In this document: positions 1 through 8,990 of the stretch, piece by piece
Layout of the letters: every line of letters starts with the position of its first letter
Position numbering within the stretch: position 1 is the first letter of the stretch
Made by a program: the position numbers and the translations under genes
Assembly: GCF_023555055.1 (NCBI RefSeq)
Contig: NZ_JAMJPL010000007.1
Coordinates: forward strand, 124,001 to 188,000
Reading direction: 5' to 3'
DNA: 64,000 nucleotides
Source: Marinobacter sp. ATCH36
GTDB lineage: Bacteria > Pseudomonadota > Gammaproteobacteria > Pseudomonadales > Oleiphilaceae
The notes under the pieces: generated by a model
Told to the model about the DNA's origin: nothing
Seen by the model: the letters and a program-made list of their open reading frames with translations, nothing else
The model's database searches: none

Positions 1-252
1 CAACGCAGTTTCCATCTTCCTGACGTGCTCCTCGGCAATGGCCTTTACGATGGCAGTCTTGTTGGGAAAGTAACGATAGAGAGAGGCCAGTGACATATTC
101 GACTGCCGGGCAATAGCAGACATGCTGGTAGCGTCGACACCAACCTCGTGAAAGATCGCCGCAGCGTGACTAAGGATGCTGTCAACACGCTCCCGGCTAC
201 GGGCCTGAACGGGCCGGCGGCGGGGTGTCACGTCGATACTTGCTTCGGTCAT
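1..252 (-). CDS. TetR/AcrR family transcriptional regulator, N-terminal part (cut by window edge)
   Basis: The visible 84 codons start at an ATG and run off the left edge. They hold a basic, Arg-rich start followed by a TetR DNA-binding domain: a helix with AAAIFHEVGVDATS, then the recognition region IARQSNMSLASLYRYFPNK. The ligand-binding C-terminal domain lies outside the window, so the effector and targets cannot be inferred. The gene begins 9 bases after the stop of the thioesterase gene on the same strand, so the two are probably co-transcribed and the regulator may control that unit. Confidence 0.85.
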   Translation of the reverse strand, partial: MTEASIDVTPRRRPVQARSRERVDSILSHAAAIFHEVGVDATSMSAIARQSNMSLASLYRYFPNKTAIVKAIAEEHVRKMETAL

Positions 253-261
253 ATTCCTTCT

Positions 262-690
262 TCAGTCTTGGCTATATGGTAAAGCATAGCTGCCAGTGAC
301 GTGTGCGACCAGTTGCTGATCATCCCCTTCCCCCGACAGCAGCCTGACTTCGCAGAAGGCAATCCGCCGCCCCATACGCAGAACCGTGGCCTCACCGATC
401 AAATCCGCCTGCGCCGGTTTCATCAGAAAGTTGATCGACAGGTTGCTGGTAACCGCCATTTCCACCTTGCCTATTGCAGCCATCACTGCCGCATACATGG
501 ATGCATCCGCCAGGGCCATCTGCACCGGCCCAGAAAGCGTGCCTCCAGGGCGAATCAGCCTTTCCGAAAACACCAGGCGGGTGCGGGCGTAACCCCGATT
601 CCCGGCTTCGTCGACGGTAAAACCGATATCGTCTGCCATCGGTACGCCAGCGCGAATTACTGCTTCGACTTCAGCGGCTGTCAGGGTCAT
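262..690 (-). CDS. PaaI-like hotdog-fold acyl-CoA thioesterase
   Basis: This 142-residue protein has the size and pattern of the PaaI/YiiD hotdog thioesterases, which hydrolyse acyl- or aryl-CoA thioesters in the cytoplasm. Supporting features are the central GGTLSGPVQMALADASMYAA segment (substrate-binding helix of the fold), the strand NLSINFLMKP and the following strand-rich half. A GGAG ribosome-binding site sits just before the ATG. It is followed by a TetR regulator gene 9 bases downstream. The physiological substrate cannot be read from sequence. Confidence 0.75.
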   Translation of the reverse strand: MTLTAAEVEAVIRAGVPMADDIGFTVDEAGNRGYARTRLVFSERLIRPGGTLSGPVQMALADASMYAAVMAAIGKVEMAVTSNLSINFLMKPAQADLIGEATVLRMGRRIAFCEVRLLSGEGDDQQLVAHVTGSYALPYSQD

Positions 691-798
691 TCACGAGTCT
701 CCGTATGTGTATCTGTACCTTGCGGTAATGGCTCCGTACAATAGCGTTCACCATGTGATAAATAAAGAATCCCATTTCAACTGTTTACGGATAACACA

Positions 799-2532
799 AT
801 GCGAGCAAGCCGTTACCTGATTGCCACCCAGAAAGAAACGCCTGCAGATGCCGAAATCATCAGCCACCAGATGATGCTCAGAGCCGGGATGATCCGCAAA
901 CTGGCCGCTGGACTTTACTCCTGGCTGCCAATGGGGCTCAGAGTGCTGCGCAAGGTGGAGCGTATCGTGCGGGAAGAAATGGACAAAAGCGGCGCGCAGG
1001 AAGTATTGATGCCTGCCGTGCAGCCCGCGGAGTTGTGGCAGGAATCCGGTCGCTGGGAACAATACGGTGGTGAACTGCTGCGAATGAATGACCGCCATGG
1101 CCGCGACTTCTGCTTCGGGCCGACTCACGAAGAGGTGATCACCGACCTCATCCGTAACGAGCTCAAGAGCTATAAGGAACTGCCGGCAAACTTTTACCAG
1201 ATCCAGACCAAGTTCCGGGATGAGCGTCGCCCACGCTTCGGGGTGATGCGTGCCCGGGAATTCATCATGAAGGATGCCTATTCGTTCCATGTGACTGCCG
1301 AGTCCCTGAACGAAACCTATCAGGTCATGCACCGCACCTACTGTGCGATCTTCGATCGCCTGGGGCTGGATTATCGCCCGGTGGAGGCAGACTCCGGCGC
1401 CATTGGCGGCAGCGCTTCCCATGAGTTTCATGTGCTGGCTTCGTCCGGCGAAGACGCCATCGTATTCAGCACCGAAAGCGACTACGCCGCCAATATTGAA
1501 AAGGCTGAAGCCATCGCCCCTGCTGGTGAGCGGCCAGCACCCTCGCAGGACATGACCGAGGTGGCAACGCCGGATAAACGTACCATTGAAGCCGTTGCCG
1601 GTTTCCTCAATGTCGACGCCAGCGCTACCATCAAGACCCTGATGGTCAAGGCCGAAGAAGATGAAAACGGCGACAGCAGCCTGGTCGCGTTGATCCTGCG
1701 GGGCGACCATACCCTCAATGACATCAAGGCAGAACAGCTTGCAGGCGTAGCCGAGCCGCTGACCATGGCGACAGACGAAGAAATCGAGCAGGCCATCGGG
1801 TGCAAGGCCGGCTCCATAGGGCCGGTGAATCTTCCAGTCCCGGTGATTGTTGACCGCAGCGCCGCGCATCTTGCGGACTTTGTCTGCGGCGCCAATAAGG
1901 AAGGCTACCATCTGACCGGCGTAAACTGGGAACGGGATGTACCCATTGGGCGGGTGGAAGACCTGCGAAACGTGGTAGAAGGCGACCCCAGCCCGGACGG
2001 CAAGGGCACCCTGGAAATCCGTCGCGGTATCGAAGTTGGCCATATCTTTAAACTGGGCAACAAGTACAGCAAGGCCATGAACGCTACTGTGCTGGATGAG
2101 AACGGCAAGAGCGCGATTCTGGAAATGGGTTGCTACGGCATTGGTGTTTCCCGGATTGTCGCCTCTTCCATTGAGCAGAACCATGACGACAAGGGCATCG
2201 TTTGGCCTGAGGCCATTGCACCGTTTGAAGTGGCGATCGTGACGCTGAATGCCCACAAGTCACCAGCGGTAATGGAAGCCGGTGAAAAGCTCTACGAACA
2301 ACTTCGTCAGGCCGGATTCGATGTTCTGCTGGACGACCGCAACGAACGGCCGGGTGTGAAATTTGCAGACATGGAACTGATCGGCATACCCCATCGTTTC
2401 GTGGTGTCTGAGCGGGGCCTGGCCGCGGGAACTCTGGAATACAAGGGCCGCCGCGACGAGGACAAGCAGGATGTTCCATTGACGGAAGCACTTCCATTCC
2501 TGATCAGCGCCTCGCCCCGCAACGGACTCTGA
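799..2532 (+). CDS. proS: prolyl-tRNA synthetase (bacterial type with editing domain)
   Basis: Cytoplasmic class II enzyme that charges tRNA-Pro. The 577-residue length is that of bacterial-type ProRS. The N-terminus reads [19 protein letters not shown]. Class II motif 2 is visible near residues 140-165 ([17 protein letters not shown]), and motif 3 near residues 445-452 (GIGVSRIV). The roughly 180-residue insertion between motifs 2 and 3 is the YbaK-like domain that clears mischarged Ala-tRNA-Pro. The C-terminal anticodon-binding domain contains [19 protein letters not shown]. The gene stands alone, divergent from the thioesterase and convergent with murB. Confidence 0.97.
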   Translation: MRASRYLIATQKETPADAEIISHQMMLRAGMIRKLAAGLYSWLPMGLRVLRKVERIVREEMDKSGAQEVLMPAVQPAELWQESGRWEQYGGELLRMNDRHGRDFCFGPTHEEVITDLIRNELKSYKELPANFYQIQTKFRDERRPRFGVMRAREFIMKDAYSFHVTAESLNETYQVMHRTYCAIFDRLGLDYRPVEADSGAIGGSASHEFHVLASSGEDAIVFSTESDYAANIEKAEAIAPAGERPAPSQDMTEVATPDKRTIEAVAGFLNVDASATIKTLMVKAEEDENGDSSLVALILRGDHTLNDIKAEQLAGVAEPLTMATDEEIEQAIGCKAGSIGPVNLPVPVIVDRSAAHLADFVCGANKEGYHLTGVNWERDVPIGRVEDLRNVVEGDPSPDGKGTLEIRRGIEVGHIFKLGNKYSKAMNATVLDENGKSAILEMGCYGIGVSRIVASSIEQNHDDKGIVWPEAIAPFEVAIVTLNAHKSPAVMEAGEKLYEQLRQAGFDVLLDDRNERPGVKFADMELIGIPHRFVVSERGLAAGTLEYKGRRDEDKQDVPLTEALPFLISASPRNGL

Positions 2533-2556
2533 GGCTCTCACTGAAGGGAGTGAGCC
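2533..2556. terminator. stem-loop between convergent proS and murB
   Basis: Directly after the proS stop, GGCTC(TC)ACT pairs with AGTGAGCC around a 6-base loop, giving 8 base pairs with a two-base bulge. There is no T-run on either strand, so it is at best a weak or Rho-assisted terminator. It occupies most of the gap to the murB stop. Confidence 0.3.
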
Positions 2557-2565
2557 GGCGGCCGG

Positions 2566-3597
2566 CTACGGGCTGCCGACCACTCCCGGCTCCATCTCCA
2601 GCGCGATACCAAAGCGGGCCTTGACGTCATCACGAATCCTGTCTGCCAGCGACAGCACATCGTAGCCATTGCCATTGGAATGGTTCACCAATACCAGCGC
2701 CTGCCGGTTGTGAACGCCAACCTTGCCATTGCGGTACCCCTTCCAGCCACACTGATCAATCAGCCATGCTGCGGCCACCTTGGCGCTGTCATCGCCAGGA
2801 TGCCCGGCGATGTCCGGATAGGTTTGCTGCAGGGCCCACCACCTGTCGAGTGGTATGACAGGGTTCTTGAAAAAACTGCCGGCATTGGGAAGCTGGGCCG
2901 GGTCAGGTAATTTTCGCCGCCGCACCGCCATCACCCCGTTTGCCACATCGAGTGGCGTTAAACTGCGCGTATCCTGCCCGTCAAAGTATTCGGCAAGGTC
3001 GCGGTAATCCAGGGAGAACGGTCGGGAACGCGACAGTCGCAGGCGGACATGGGTAATCACATAGCGGCCGGGCTCCTGCTTGAACACACTGTCACGATAG
3101 CTGAAATGGCAGAGGCTGTTGGTGAGGGTGACCTCATTACCGGTGTGGCGATCCAGGGCACTGACTTCCAACAGGGTATCCCGCAATTCCGCACCATAAG
3201 CCCCGATGTTCTGGACCGGCGCCGCTCCCACCGTTCCCGGAATCAACGCCAGGTTTTCAATACCTCGGTAACCTGCGGAGGCCGCGTACATAACCACGTC
3301 ATGCCAGTTTTCACCGGCGCCCAACACCAGCGTTGCTTCGCCCCCTTCAACATGCTCCCAGCACCGGCGCGAAATGGCCATGCGAATCACCAGCCCCGGA
3401 TAATCACCGGCGAAGACCAGATTGCTGCCGCCGCCTAATATCAATGGCTCTATGGACTTTTCAGCTGCCCAGCTCAGAGCTTCCTGAAGTGCCTCAACGG
3501 ACGTTACTGACACAAAATACTGCGCCCGGGCCCCAATACCCAGGGTATTCATGTCGCCCAGAAAGACGTTCTCCCGAATACTCATCGGGCTGATCAA
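2566..3597 (-). CDS. murB: UDP-N-acetylenolpyruvoylglucosamine reductase
   Basis: FAD enzyme that reduces UDP-GlcNAc-enolpyruvate to UDP-MurNAc in peptidoglycan precursor synthesis. At 343 residues it is the long (type I, E. coli-like) form. Visible motifs are the FAD site LGGGSNLVF (residues 54-62), IPGTVGAAPVQNIGAYG (119-135) and the catalytic-serine motif NAGSFFKNP with Ser241. It is the last gene of a minus-strand envelope operon, and its ATG overlaps the stop of the phosphatase gene by 4 bases. A second in-frame ATG at codon 5 is a possible start. Confidence 0.95.
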   Translation of the reverse strand: MISPMSIRENVFLGDMNTLGIGARAQYFVSVTSVEALQEALSWAAEKSIEPLILGGGSNLVFAGDYPGLVIRMAISRRCWEHVEGGEATLVLGAGENWHDVVMYAASAGYRGIENLALIPGTVGAAPVQNIGAYGAELRDTLLEVSALDRHTGNEVTLTNSLCHFSYRDSVFKQEPGRYVITHVRLRLSRSRPFSLDYRDLAEYFDGQDTRSLTPLDVANGVMAVRRRKLPDPAQLPNAGSFFKNPVIPLDRWWALQQTYPDIAGHPGDDSAKVAAAWLIDQCGWKGYRNGKVGVHNRQALVLVNHSNGNGYDVLSLADRIRDDVKARFGIALEMEPGVVGSP

Positions 3598-4073
3598 GCC
3601 GACTGCTCCCGGATATGCCGCAGGAGCCCCTCGCTGGCTTCATTGATCAGGTCCAGTACGTGTTCAAAGCCCTGATCACCGCCGTAGTAGGGGTCGGGGA
3701 CCTCGTCGTGGCCGGAACTGCCAAACTTCAGGAACAAGGCCGGCTCCGTGCCTCCATTCTGGCGCCAGATATCCCGCACATCCGCCAGATTCTGCCGGTC
3801 CATCACCAATACATAGTCAAACTGGTCCAGGTCTTCACCGCGGAACTGACGCGCCCGCAGATGGCTGATATCAATACCTCGCTTGCGTGCGGCAGCGACG
3901 GCACGGCTGTCGGGCGCCTTGCCCACATGCCAGTCGCCAGTACCACAGGAGTCAATTGCAATCCGGTCATCGAATCCAGCCTGCTCAATCACTTTGCGGA
4001 AAACACCCTCAGCACTGGGGGAGCGACAAATATTGCCGAGACAAACAAAAAGTACCTTCACCGGTGTGGTCAT
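3594..4073 (-). CDS. low-molecular-weight protein-tyrosine-phosphatase
   Basis: Cytoplasmic LMW-PTP fold protein of 159 residues. The P-loop CLGNICRS gives the CX5R(S) signature with nucleophile Cys11 and Arg17, and the general-acid loop VPDPYYGG supplies Asp127. Members dephosphorylate tyrosine kinases of polysaccharide export (Wzb, Etp) or act more generally. No tyrosine kinase gene is visible in this window, so the partner is unknown. The gene overlaps kdsB and murB by 4 bases each, which implies translational coupling inside a lipid A/peptidoglycan operon. Confidence 0.92.
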   Translation of the reverse strand: MTTPVKVLFVCLGNICRSPSAEGVFRKVIEQAGFDDRIAIDSCGTGDWHVGKAPDSRAVAAARKRGIDISHLRARQFRGEDLDQFDYVLVMDRQNLADVRDIWRQNGGTEPALFLKFGSSGHDEVPDPYYGGDQGFEHVLDLINEASEGLLRHIREQSA

Positions 4074-4858
4074 GGGTTAGGTGCCTCCTTTTGCTTTGCT
4101 GCCATGGTGTGTCGCAGACGCTCGAGATCCTGCTGCGTATCGACACCTGACGGCGGTACGCGGCAGGCTTCTTCTACATGAATGCGGGCTCCATTGAACA
4201 AAGCCCGCAGTTGCTCAAGGGATTCCGTCACTTCCGTTGGCGCCGGCGCCCAGGTGACAAAATCACGCAGAAGGCTCACACGGTAGCCATAGATACCAAT
4301 GTGACGATAATAGCCAACGCCCTGGGGAAGCTGCTGACGGTCGTCTGTTGCCTGCCATGCATCCCGCGCCCAGGGTATCGGTGCACGACTGAAATAGTGA
4401 GCCATGCCGCGATGATCAAACACCACTTTCACCACGTTGGGGTTGAAAACGCTGGCCGCGTCCGAAATCTGTTCACAGAGTGTGGCAATGGCGGCATCGG
4501 GATGGGCTTCAAGATTGGCGGCCACCTGGTCAATCAGTTCCGGGGGTATCAGAGGTTCATCGCCCTGAACATTGACCACTCGTTCGTTCGGGGCAAAGTC
4601 CATCAACCGGGCCACCTCTTCAAGGCGGTCCGTGCCGCTGGCATGATCGGCAGACGTCATCACCACCTCAGCTCCGAACGCCCGGCAGGCTGTTTCAATG
4701 CGCGGGTCATCGGTGGCTATGATTACGCGGCTGGCGTGGCTCTCGCAGGCGCGATCATAGACATGCGCAATCATCGGCTTGCCGGCAATGTCCGCCAGTG
4801 GCTTTCCCGGCAGCCGGGTGGATGCATAGCGGGCTGGAATTACAACGGTATAGGACAT
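4070..4858 (-). CDS. kdsB: 3-deoxy-manno-octulosonate cytidylyltransferase (CMP-KDO synthetase)
   Basis: Activates KDO as CMP-KDO, the donor for the inner core of lipopolysaccharide. The 262-residue protein begins with the nucleotidyltransferase motif [19 protein letters not shown] and contains [15 protein letters not shown] (metal and CTP site) and the KDO-site region PIPWARD. It lies 12 bases downstream of the Trm112-like gene and overlaps the following phosphatase gene by an ATGA junction, the classical lpxK-ycaR-kdsB arrangement. Confidence 0.96.
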   Translation of the reverse strand: MSYTVVIPARYASTRLPGKPLADIAGKPMIAHVYDRACESHASRVIIATDDPRIETACRAFGAEVVMTSADHASGTDRLEEVARLMDFAPNERVVNVQGDEPLIPPELIDQVAANLEAHPDAAIATLCEQISDAASVFNPNVVKVVFDHRGMAHYFSRAPIPWARDAWQATDDRQQLPQGVGYYRHIGIYGYRVSLLRDFVTWAPAPTEVTESLEQLRALFNGARIHVEEACRVPPSGVDTQQDLERLRHTMAAKQKEAPNP

Positions 4859-4870
4859 AAAGGCTTCCTG

Positions 4871-5059
4871 TCAGCGTTTATCCAGGCGCTCATCGGTAGT
4901 CAGGGTACGAGCCTCGGTGGCGAGCATAACCGGTATCCCTTCGCGAATGGGAAAAGCCATCGCATCCTGGTAGCAGACCAGTTCGGTCTTTTCGTCGTTG
5001 AGCTTCAGGTCCCCTTTGCATACCGGGCATGCCAGCAGGGCCATCAGTTTCTTATCCAT
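4871..5059 (-). CDS. Trm112/YcaR family small protein
   Basis: A 62-residue protein with the zinc-ribbon-like start [14 protein letters not shown], which has one CxxC pair. The second half ([20 protein letters not shown]) is the typical Trm112-domain end. Members bind or stabilise methyltransferases; in gammaproteobacteria the gene is conserved between lpxK and kdsB but its role there is not clear to me. Its start overlaps the last 8 bases of lpxK, indicating coupled translation. Confidence 0.88.
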   Translation of the reverse strand: MDKKLMALLACPVCKGDLKLNDEKTELVCYQDAMAFPIREGIPVMLATEARTLTTDERLDKR

Positions 5060-6080
5060 GGTGTGTTCTCACAGTTTCGTTGGAATCCAGTGACTGGCGA
5101 CAATGTTCGACACTGGCCATAAATGCCTGACGGAAAGACTCCGGAAGCCCGGCTTTTACGGCCAGCACCCAGGTATTGTCCGGTGCAATCTTCTGGCATT
5201 TGACGGCATCCTTGGCTGTCATTATCAACCATTCACCTTGTTCTGAATGCAGATCGTCAGGGGTAAATCGGTGATGATCCGCCAAGGCACGGGGCCGGAC
5301 CTGCGCCCCCAGTCCCCTCAGTGTATCGAAAAATCGCTCCGGATTGCCGATTCCCGCAACTGCCTTCACCGACTGCCCCCGAAGACGATCCGGAGAGACA
5401 ACATCACCGGTAACGAGGTTGCGCAGCTCAGTTGGAGCCAGGGTCATGGTGAACTGATGTGGGTGATCGATATCGTCCAGCCGGCCACCATTGGTAATGA
5501 CAAAATCGACCGAGGCCAATCGTTCGATGGGCTCGCGCAGCGGGCCGACGGGAATCAGTGCGCCATTGCCGATTCCCCGGCTGGCGTCGAAAACCGCCAG
5601 CTCTATATCTCTGGGCAACCGGTAGTGCTGGAGTCCGTCATCACATACGAGGATGTTACCCAGCTTCTGGTCCAGAGCCCAGAGGGCACCACGTTTGCGG
5701 TCCGGATCCACCACCACCGGGCATGCGGATTCCGCAGCCAGCATCACCGGCTCATCGCCAGCCAGATCGGGGCCCGTGTCCCGGGAAACCAGCAAAGGAT
5801 AGTGGTCGGCCTTGCCACCGTAGCCCCGGCTCAATATGACCGGTTGCCAGCCATGCTCCTTCAACAGCCCGGTAAGCGCCGCGGTCAAAGGTGATTTACC
5901 GGTACCACCGACGGTTATGTTACCCACCACCACGACCGGAACCGGAATGCGTTCGTCGCGAGCCTGCCATGCCCGGCGCCTGCGGCTTTCTGCAATCGCC
6001 CGATAGAGCCATACCAGCGGATACAGGGGCCAAAGAGGACGCTTCCCGCCATACCACAGCCGGTTCACCAGCGTGGTCAT
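5052..6080 (-). CDS. lpxK: tetraacyldisaccharide 4'-kinase
   Basis: Membrane-associated kinase that phosphorylates the lipid A disaccharide precursor at the 4' position. The 342 residues start with a hydrophobic and basic N-terminus ([20 protein letters not shown]), followed by the Walker A motif [12 protein letters not shown] around residues 53-64. Further conserved stretches are ILSRGYGG and [11 protein letters not shown]. The ATG overlaps the stop of msbA by 4 bases. Position after msbA and before ycaR-kdsB is the usual order and supports the call. Confidence 0.95.
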   Translation of the reverse strand: MTTLVNRLWYGGKRPLWPLYPLVWLYRAIAESRRRRAWQARDERIPVPVVVVGNITVGGTGKSPLTAALTGLLKEHGWQPVILSRGYGGKADHYPLLVSRDTGPDLAGDEPVMLAAESACPVVVDPDRKRGALWALDQKLGNILVCDDGLQHYRLPRDIELAVFDASRGIGNGALIPVGPLREPIERLASVDFVITNGGRLDDIDHPHQFTMTLAPTELRNLVTGDVVSPDRLRGQSVKAVAGIGNPERFFDTLRGLGAQVRPRALADHHRFTPDDLHSEQGEWLIMTAKDAVKCQKIAPDNTWVLAVKAGLPESFRQAFMASVEHCRQSLDSNETVRTHHG

Positions 6081-7846
6081 GCCTGCTCGCTGAACTGCAT
6101 CTGATGGAGCTGGGCATAGGCTCCACCCTGGGCAAGCAATTCATCGTGGCGGCCGGATTCGACAATCCTGCCGCCGTCCATCACCAGTATGCGATCCGCT
6201 TTCTCAATGGTGGAGAGACGGTGGGCAATGACCAGTGTTGTTCTGCCCCGCATGACAGTTTCGAGGGCATCCTGGATGTGACGTTCCGATTCGGTATCCA
6301 GTGCCGAGGTAGCCTCATCGAGAATCAGCACAGGTGCGTCCTTCAGCAGGGCCCGGGCAATTGCCAGGCGCTGGCGCTGACCGCCGGAGAGCATCACACC
6401 GTTATCACCGATTATGGTGTCCAGTCCTTCCGGCATGCGTTCAATGAACTCCATTGCATGAGCCTTCTCGGCCGCATCAATAATCTGTTCGCGGCTGCAA
6501 TGGCGAAGTGCGCCATAGGCAATATTGGCAGCAATAGTGTCGTTGAACAGCACCACGTTCTGAGTCACCAGCGCTATCTGCGCCCGCAATGCTTCGAGGG
6601 AAAACTCCTTCAGCGAGTGCCCATCCAGGCGAATGTCACCACCGGTGTATTCGTAGAATCTCGGCAGCAGGCTGACCATCGTGGACTTGCCACTGCCGGA
6701 TCGCCCCACCAGCGCCACACTCTGGCCGGCGGGAATACTCAACGAGATGCCTTGGAGCACATCCTCAAGCTGATCGCGGTAGCGAAAACACACATTGTCG
6801 AACTCGATGCTGCCGTCTACCCGATTTGGCGCATAGGTGCCCGGGTCGTCCTCCGGCTCCTCATCCATGGTGCCAAACACGTCGTGTGCCGCAGCGACAC
6901 CTTTCTGGATCTTGGCATGCACCGAGGTAACCTGGCGAATGGGTTTGGCCATGGTGGTTGCAGCGGTAATAAAGGCGACCAGCTTACCGGTGCTCATGTT
7001 ACCGCGCAGCTCGGGGGCGAGCATGAACCACACCAGTGCCGCAATGGCGATAGCCACCAGCAACTGGATCATCGGAATGCTGATAGCCTGGGTGGAGGCC
7101 ATTTTCAGGCTCTGTTCCAGGTTTTTCTCGCTCACTTTGCGGAATCTGTCGCGCTCATAATGCTCGCCACCAAAGGTGCGCACCACCCGGTAACCGCTGA
7201 TGGATTCGGAGGCCACATGGGTAATGTCTCCCATGGACCCCTGAATCCGCCGGCTGATCTTGCGGAACCGCTTGCTGGCATAGGTTACGACCAGAGCAAT
7301 CAATGGCCCCACTGCCAGGAATACCAGCGTCAGCTTCCAGTTGGTGTAGATCATGAAGCCCAGCAGACCAAGAATCGTCAGCCCCTCACGGAGGGTAATC
7401 GTGACCGCATTGGTGGTTGCTTCGGCAACCTGCTCTACATTAAAGGTCAGCTTGGATACCAGTCGGCCCGAAGCGTTTTCATCGAAATAGCGGGAAGGCA
7501 GGTTCAGAAGACGGTCAAACACCTGCTTTCGCAGGGCATTGATAACCTGCCGGCCAACATAGCTGATGAAGTACTGGCTCATAAACGTGCCCACCCCTCG
7601 AAAGGCGAATACGCCCACGATCAGCAAGGTCAGCTGAATACGGTTTTCGTCGGTGGGGTTTTCCAGGGCAGTGATTACGTATTCCATGGCAGCAGCCATG
7701 CCGGTGGAGGCAGCGGCGTATATGACATTACCAACCACGGCAAGAGAGAAAGCCAGCCAGAAGGGTTTTACATACGCCAGCAAGCGCTTGTAGGTTGCCC
7801 AGCTTGAAGCTGACTGCGGATCCCGTGTTGAGGTGGATTCGCTCAC
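6077..7846 (-). CDS. msbA: lipid A export ABC transporter, permease/ATPase
   Basis: Inner-membrane half-transporter that flips lipid A-core to the periplasmic leaflet. The 589 residues comprise an N-terminal six-helix transmembrane domain (roughly residues 20-320) and a C-terminal ATPase. The ATPase carries Walker A GRSGSGKST, Q-loop VTQNVVLFND, signature LSGGQRQRLAIARAL, Walker B LILDEATSALD and a switch His in VIAHRLST. The start is GTG, overlapping the exbD stop (GTGA). It sits directly upstream of lpxK, as in most gammaproteobacteria. Confidence 0.95.
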   Translation of the reverse strand: MSESTSTRDPQSASSWATYKRLLAYVKPFWLAFSLAVVGNVIYAAASTGMAAAMEYVITALENPTDENRIQLTLLIVGVFAFRGVGTFMSQYFISYVGRQVINALRKQVFDRLLNLPSRYFDENASGRLVSKLTFNVEQVAEATTNAVTITLREGLTILGLLGFMIYTNWKLTLVFLAVGPLIALVVTYASKRFRKISRRIQGSMGDITHVASESISGYRVVRTFGGEHYERDRFRKVSEKNLEQSLKMASTQAISIPMIQLLVAIAIAALVWFMLAPELRGNMSTGKLVAFITAATTMAKPIRQVTSVHAKIQKGVAAAHDVFGTMDEEPEDDPGTYAPNRVDGSIEFDNVCFRYRDQLEDVLQGISLSIPAGQSVALVGRSGSGKSTMVSLLPRFYEYTGGDIRLDGHSLKEFSLEALRAQIALVTQNVVLFNDTIAANIAYGALRHCSREQIIDAAEKAHAMEFIERMPEGLDTIIGDNGVMLSGGQRQRLAIARALLKDAPVLILDEATSALDTESERHIQDALETVMRGRTTLVIAHRLSTIEKADRILVMDGGRIVESGRHDELLAQGGAYAQLHQMQFSEQA

Positions 7847-8265
7847 TGCCCTTCAGCCTCTCGTTCTGTGGTGATACTGAGTTTGGCAAAACCGAGACGT
7901 CCGGCTACGTCCATGGCACGAACCACGAATTCATGCGGAGTGCGGGCATCTGCGGTAATGATGAACGGCAAAGACACGTCTTCGCCAGCGAGCTCGCTGA
8001 CTGCTCGCTCAAGGGTTTCACGGCGATTATTGACAAGCGTCCGGTCATTGAGGATGTACTGCCCCTCCGCGTTGATCACCACATCAATCAGCCTGGCCTC
8101 GGATTCGGACCTTTCACCATTGGCTTCCGGCAATTCGATATTGAGATGGCTTTCACGGGTGAAGGTGGTGGAAACCATAAAGAATATCAGCAGCAGGAAG
8201 ACCACATCGATCAGTGGCGTCAGGTCAACCCCGACTTCCTGACTTCTCTGGCGCTTGAACTTCAC
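7843..8265 (-). CDS. exbD: ExbD/TolR family proton-channel subunit
   Basis: A 140-residue single-span protein. The N-terminal helix VDLTPLIDVVFLLLIFFMV contains the invariant proton-carrying Asp20, and the rest is the periplasmic ExbD/TolR domain. With the ExbB-like protein it forms a proton-driven motor energising an envelope partner. No TonB or TolA gene is adjacent, so the energised partner is unknown. The start is GTG, 5 bases after exbB. In Pseudomonas an equivalent pair also precedes lpxK. Confidence 0.88.
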   Translation of the reverse strand: MKFKRQRSQEVGVDLTPLIDVVFLLLIFFMVSTTFTRESHLNIELPEANGERSESEARLIDVVINAEGQYILNDRTLVNNRRETLERAVSELAGEDVSLPFIITADARTPHEFVVRAMDVAGRLGFAKLSITTEREAEGQ

Positions 8266-8270
8266 GGTGT

Positions 8271-8897
8271 TCAGGCTCCTTCCACGTCGATTTCGCGGTC
8301 GCCATGTACCACCTCGACCAGCTTGATGGCCTCCTGCTCCATACCCACCACCAGCTCATCAACACGGCGGATAAAATAGCGGTGACAGATGAGGGCCGGG
8401 ATAGCCACGCTGAGGCCGGAGGCTGTGGTAATAAGGGCTTCTGAAATACCACCAGCAAGATTACCGGCATCACCAACGCCGGCGAGCTGAATCTCGGCAA
8501 ACACCTTGATCATGCCGATAACCGTGCCGAGCAGACCCAGTAATGGGGTAATCGTCGCGACGGTACCAAGCGGGTTGAGAAAACGTTCCAGATCATGGAT
8601 GACCTGGCTGGCCTCATGCTCAATGCTTTCTTTCATGATCTCACGACCATGCTTTGCATTCATCAGCCCGCCTGCCAGGATACGGCCCAGGGGAGAAGAT
8701 GCCTGTAAGGCTTTGAGCTTGCGCCCGTTAAGCTCTTTTTTCTTGATCCAGCGCCACAACTCGTTAATGGTTTGCTGCGGCGCCACCCTGGACGGTCTGA
8801 GACTCCAGAAACGCTCAAGAATGATGGCTAGGGCTAGAATGGAACAGGCAAGAATCGGCACCATGAGGATGCCACCGGCTTTCAAAAGCTCGAACAC
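8271..8897 (-). CDS. exbB: MotA/TolQ/ExbB family proton-channel protein
   Basis: A 208-residue inner-membrane protein with three hydrophobic segments: an N-terminal helix (GILMVPILACSILALAIIL) and two C-terminal helices around residues 108-130 and 145-175. The conserved TolQ/ExbB stretch TPLLGLLGTVIGMIKVF is present. It forms the pentameric channel around the ExbD dimer. The GTG start lies 93 bases after the comEC stop, and the gene heads the compact run exbB-exbD-msbA-lpxK. Whether it serves TonB-type uptake or another envelope function is not readable here. Confidence 0.88.
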   Translation of the reverse strand: MFELLKAGGILMVPILACSILALAIILERFWSLRPSRVAPQQTINELWRWIKKKELNGRKLKALQASSPLGRILAGGLMNAKHGREIMKESIEHEASQVIHDLERFLNPLGTVATITPLLGLLGTVIGMIKVFAEIQLAGVGDAGNLAGGISEALITTASGLSVAIPALICHRYFIRRVDELVVGMEQEAIKLVEVVHGDREIDVEGA

Positions 8898-8990
8898 GCT
8901 TGGTCTCCCTGATTGTTAGCAAGCCGCGCTACTTTAGCATAGCTACCCGCGTAGGCCACACCCGGAATGTCACGGTTTTTACAGGCCACT

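Noticed and set aside
748..2256. 502-codon open frame antisense to proS
   Set aside because: It mirrors the codon phase of proS, has no family features and overlaps a complete essential gene.
5891..7807. 638-codon open frame antisense to msbA and lpxK
   Set aside because: Long only because of the GC-rich third positions of msbA; His/Gly/Gln-rich translation without motifs.
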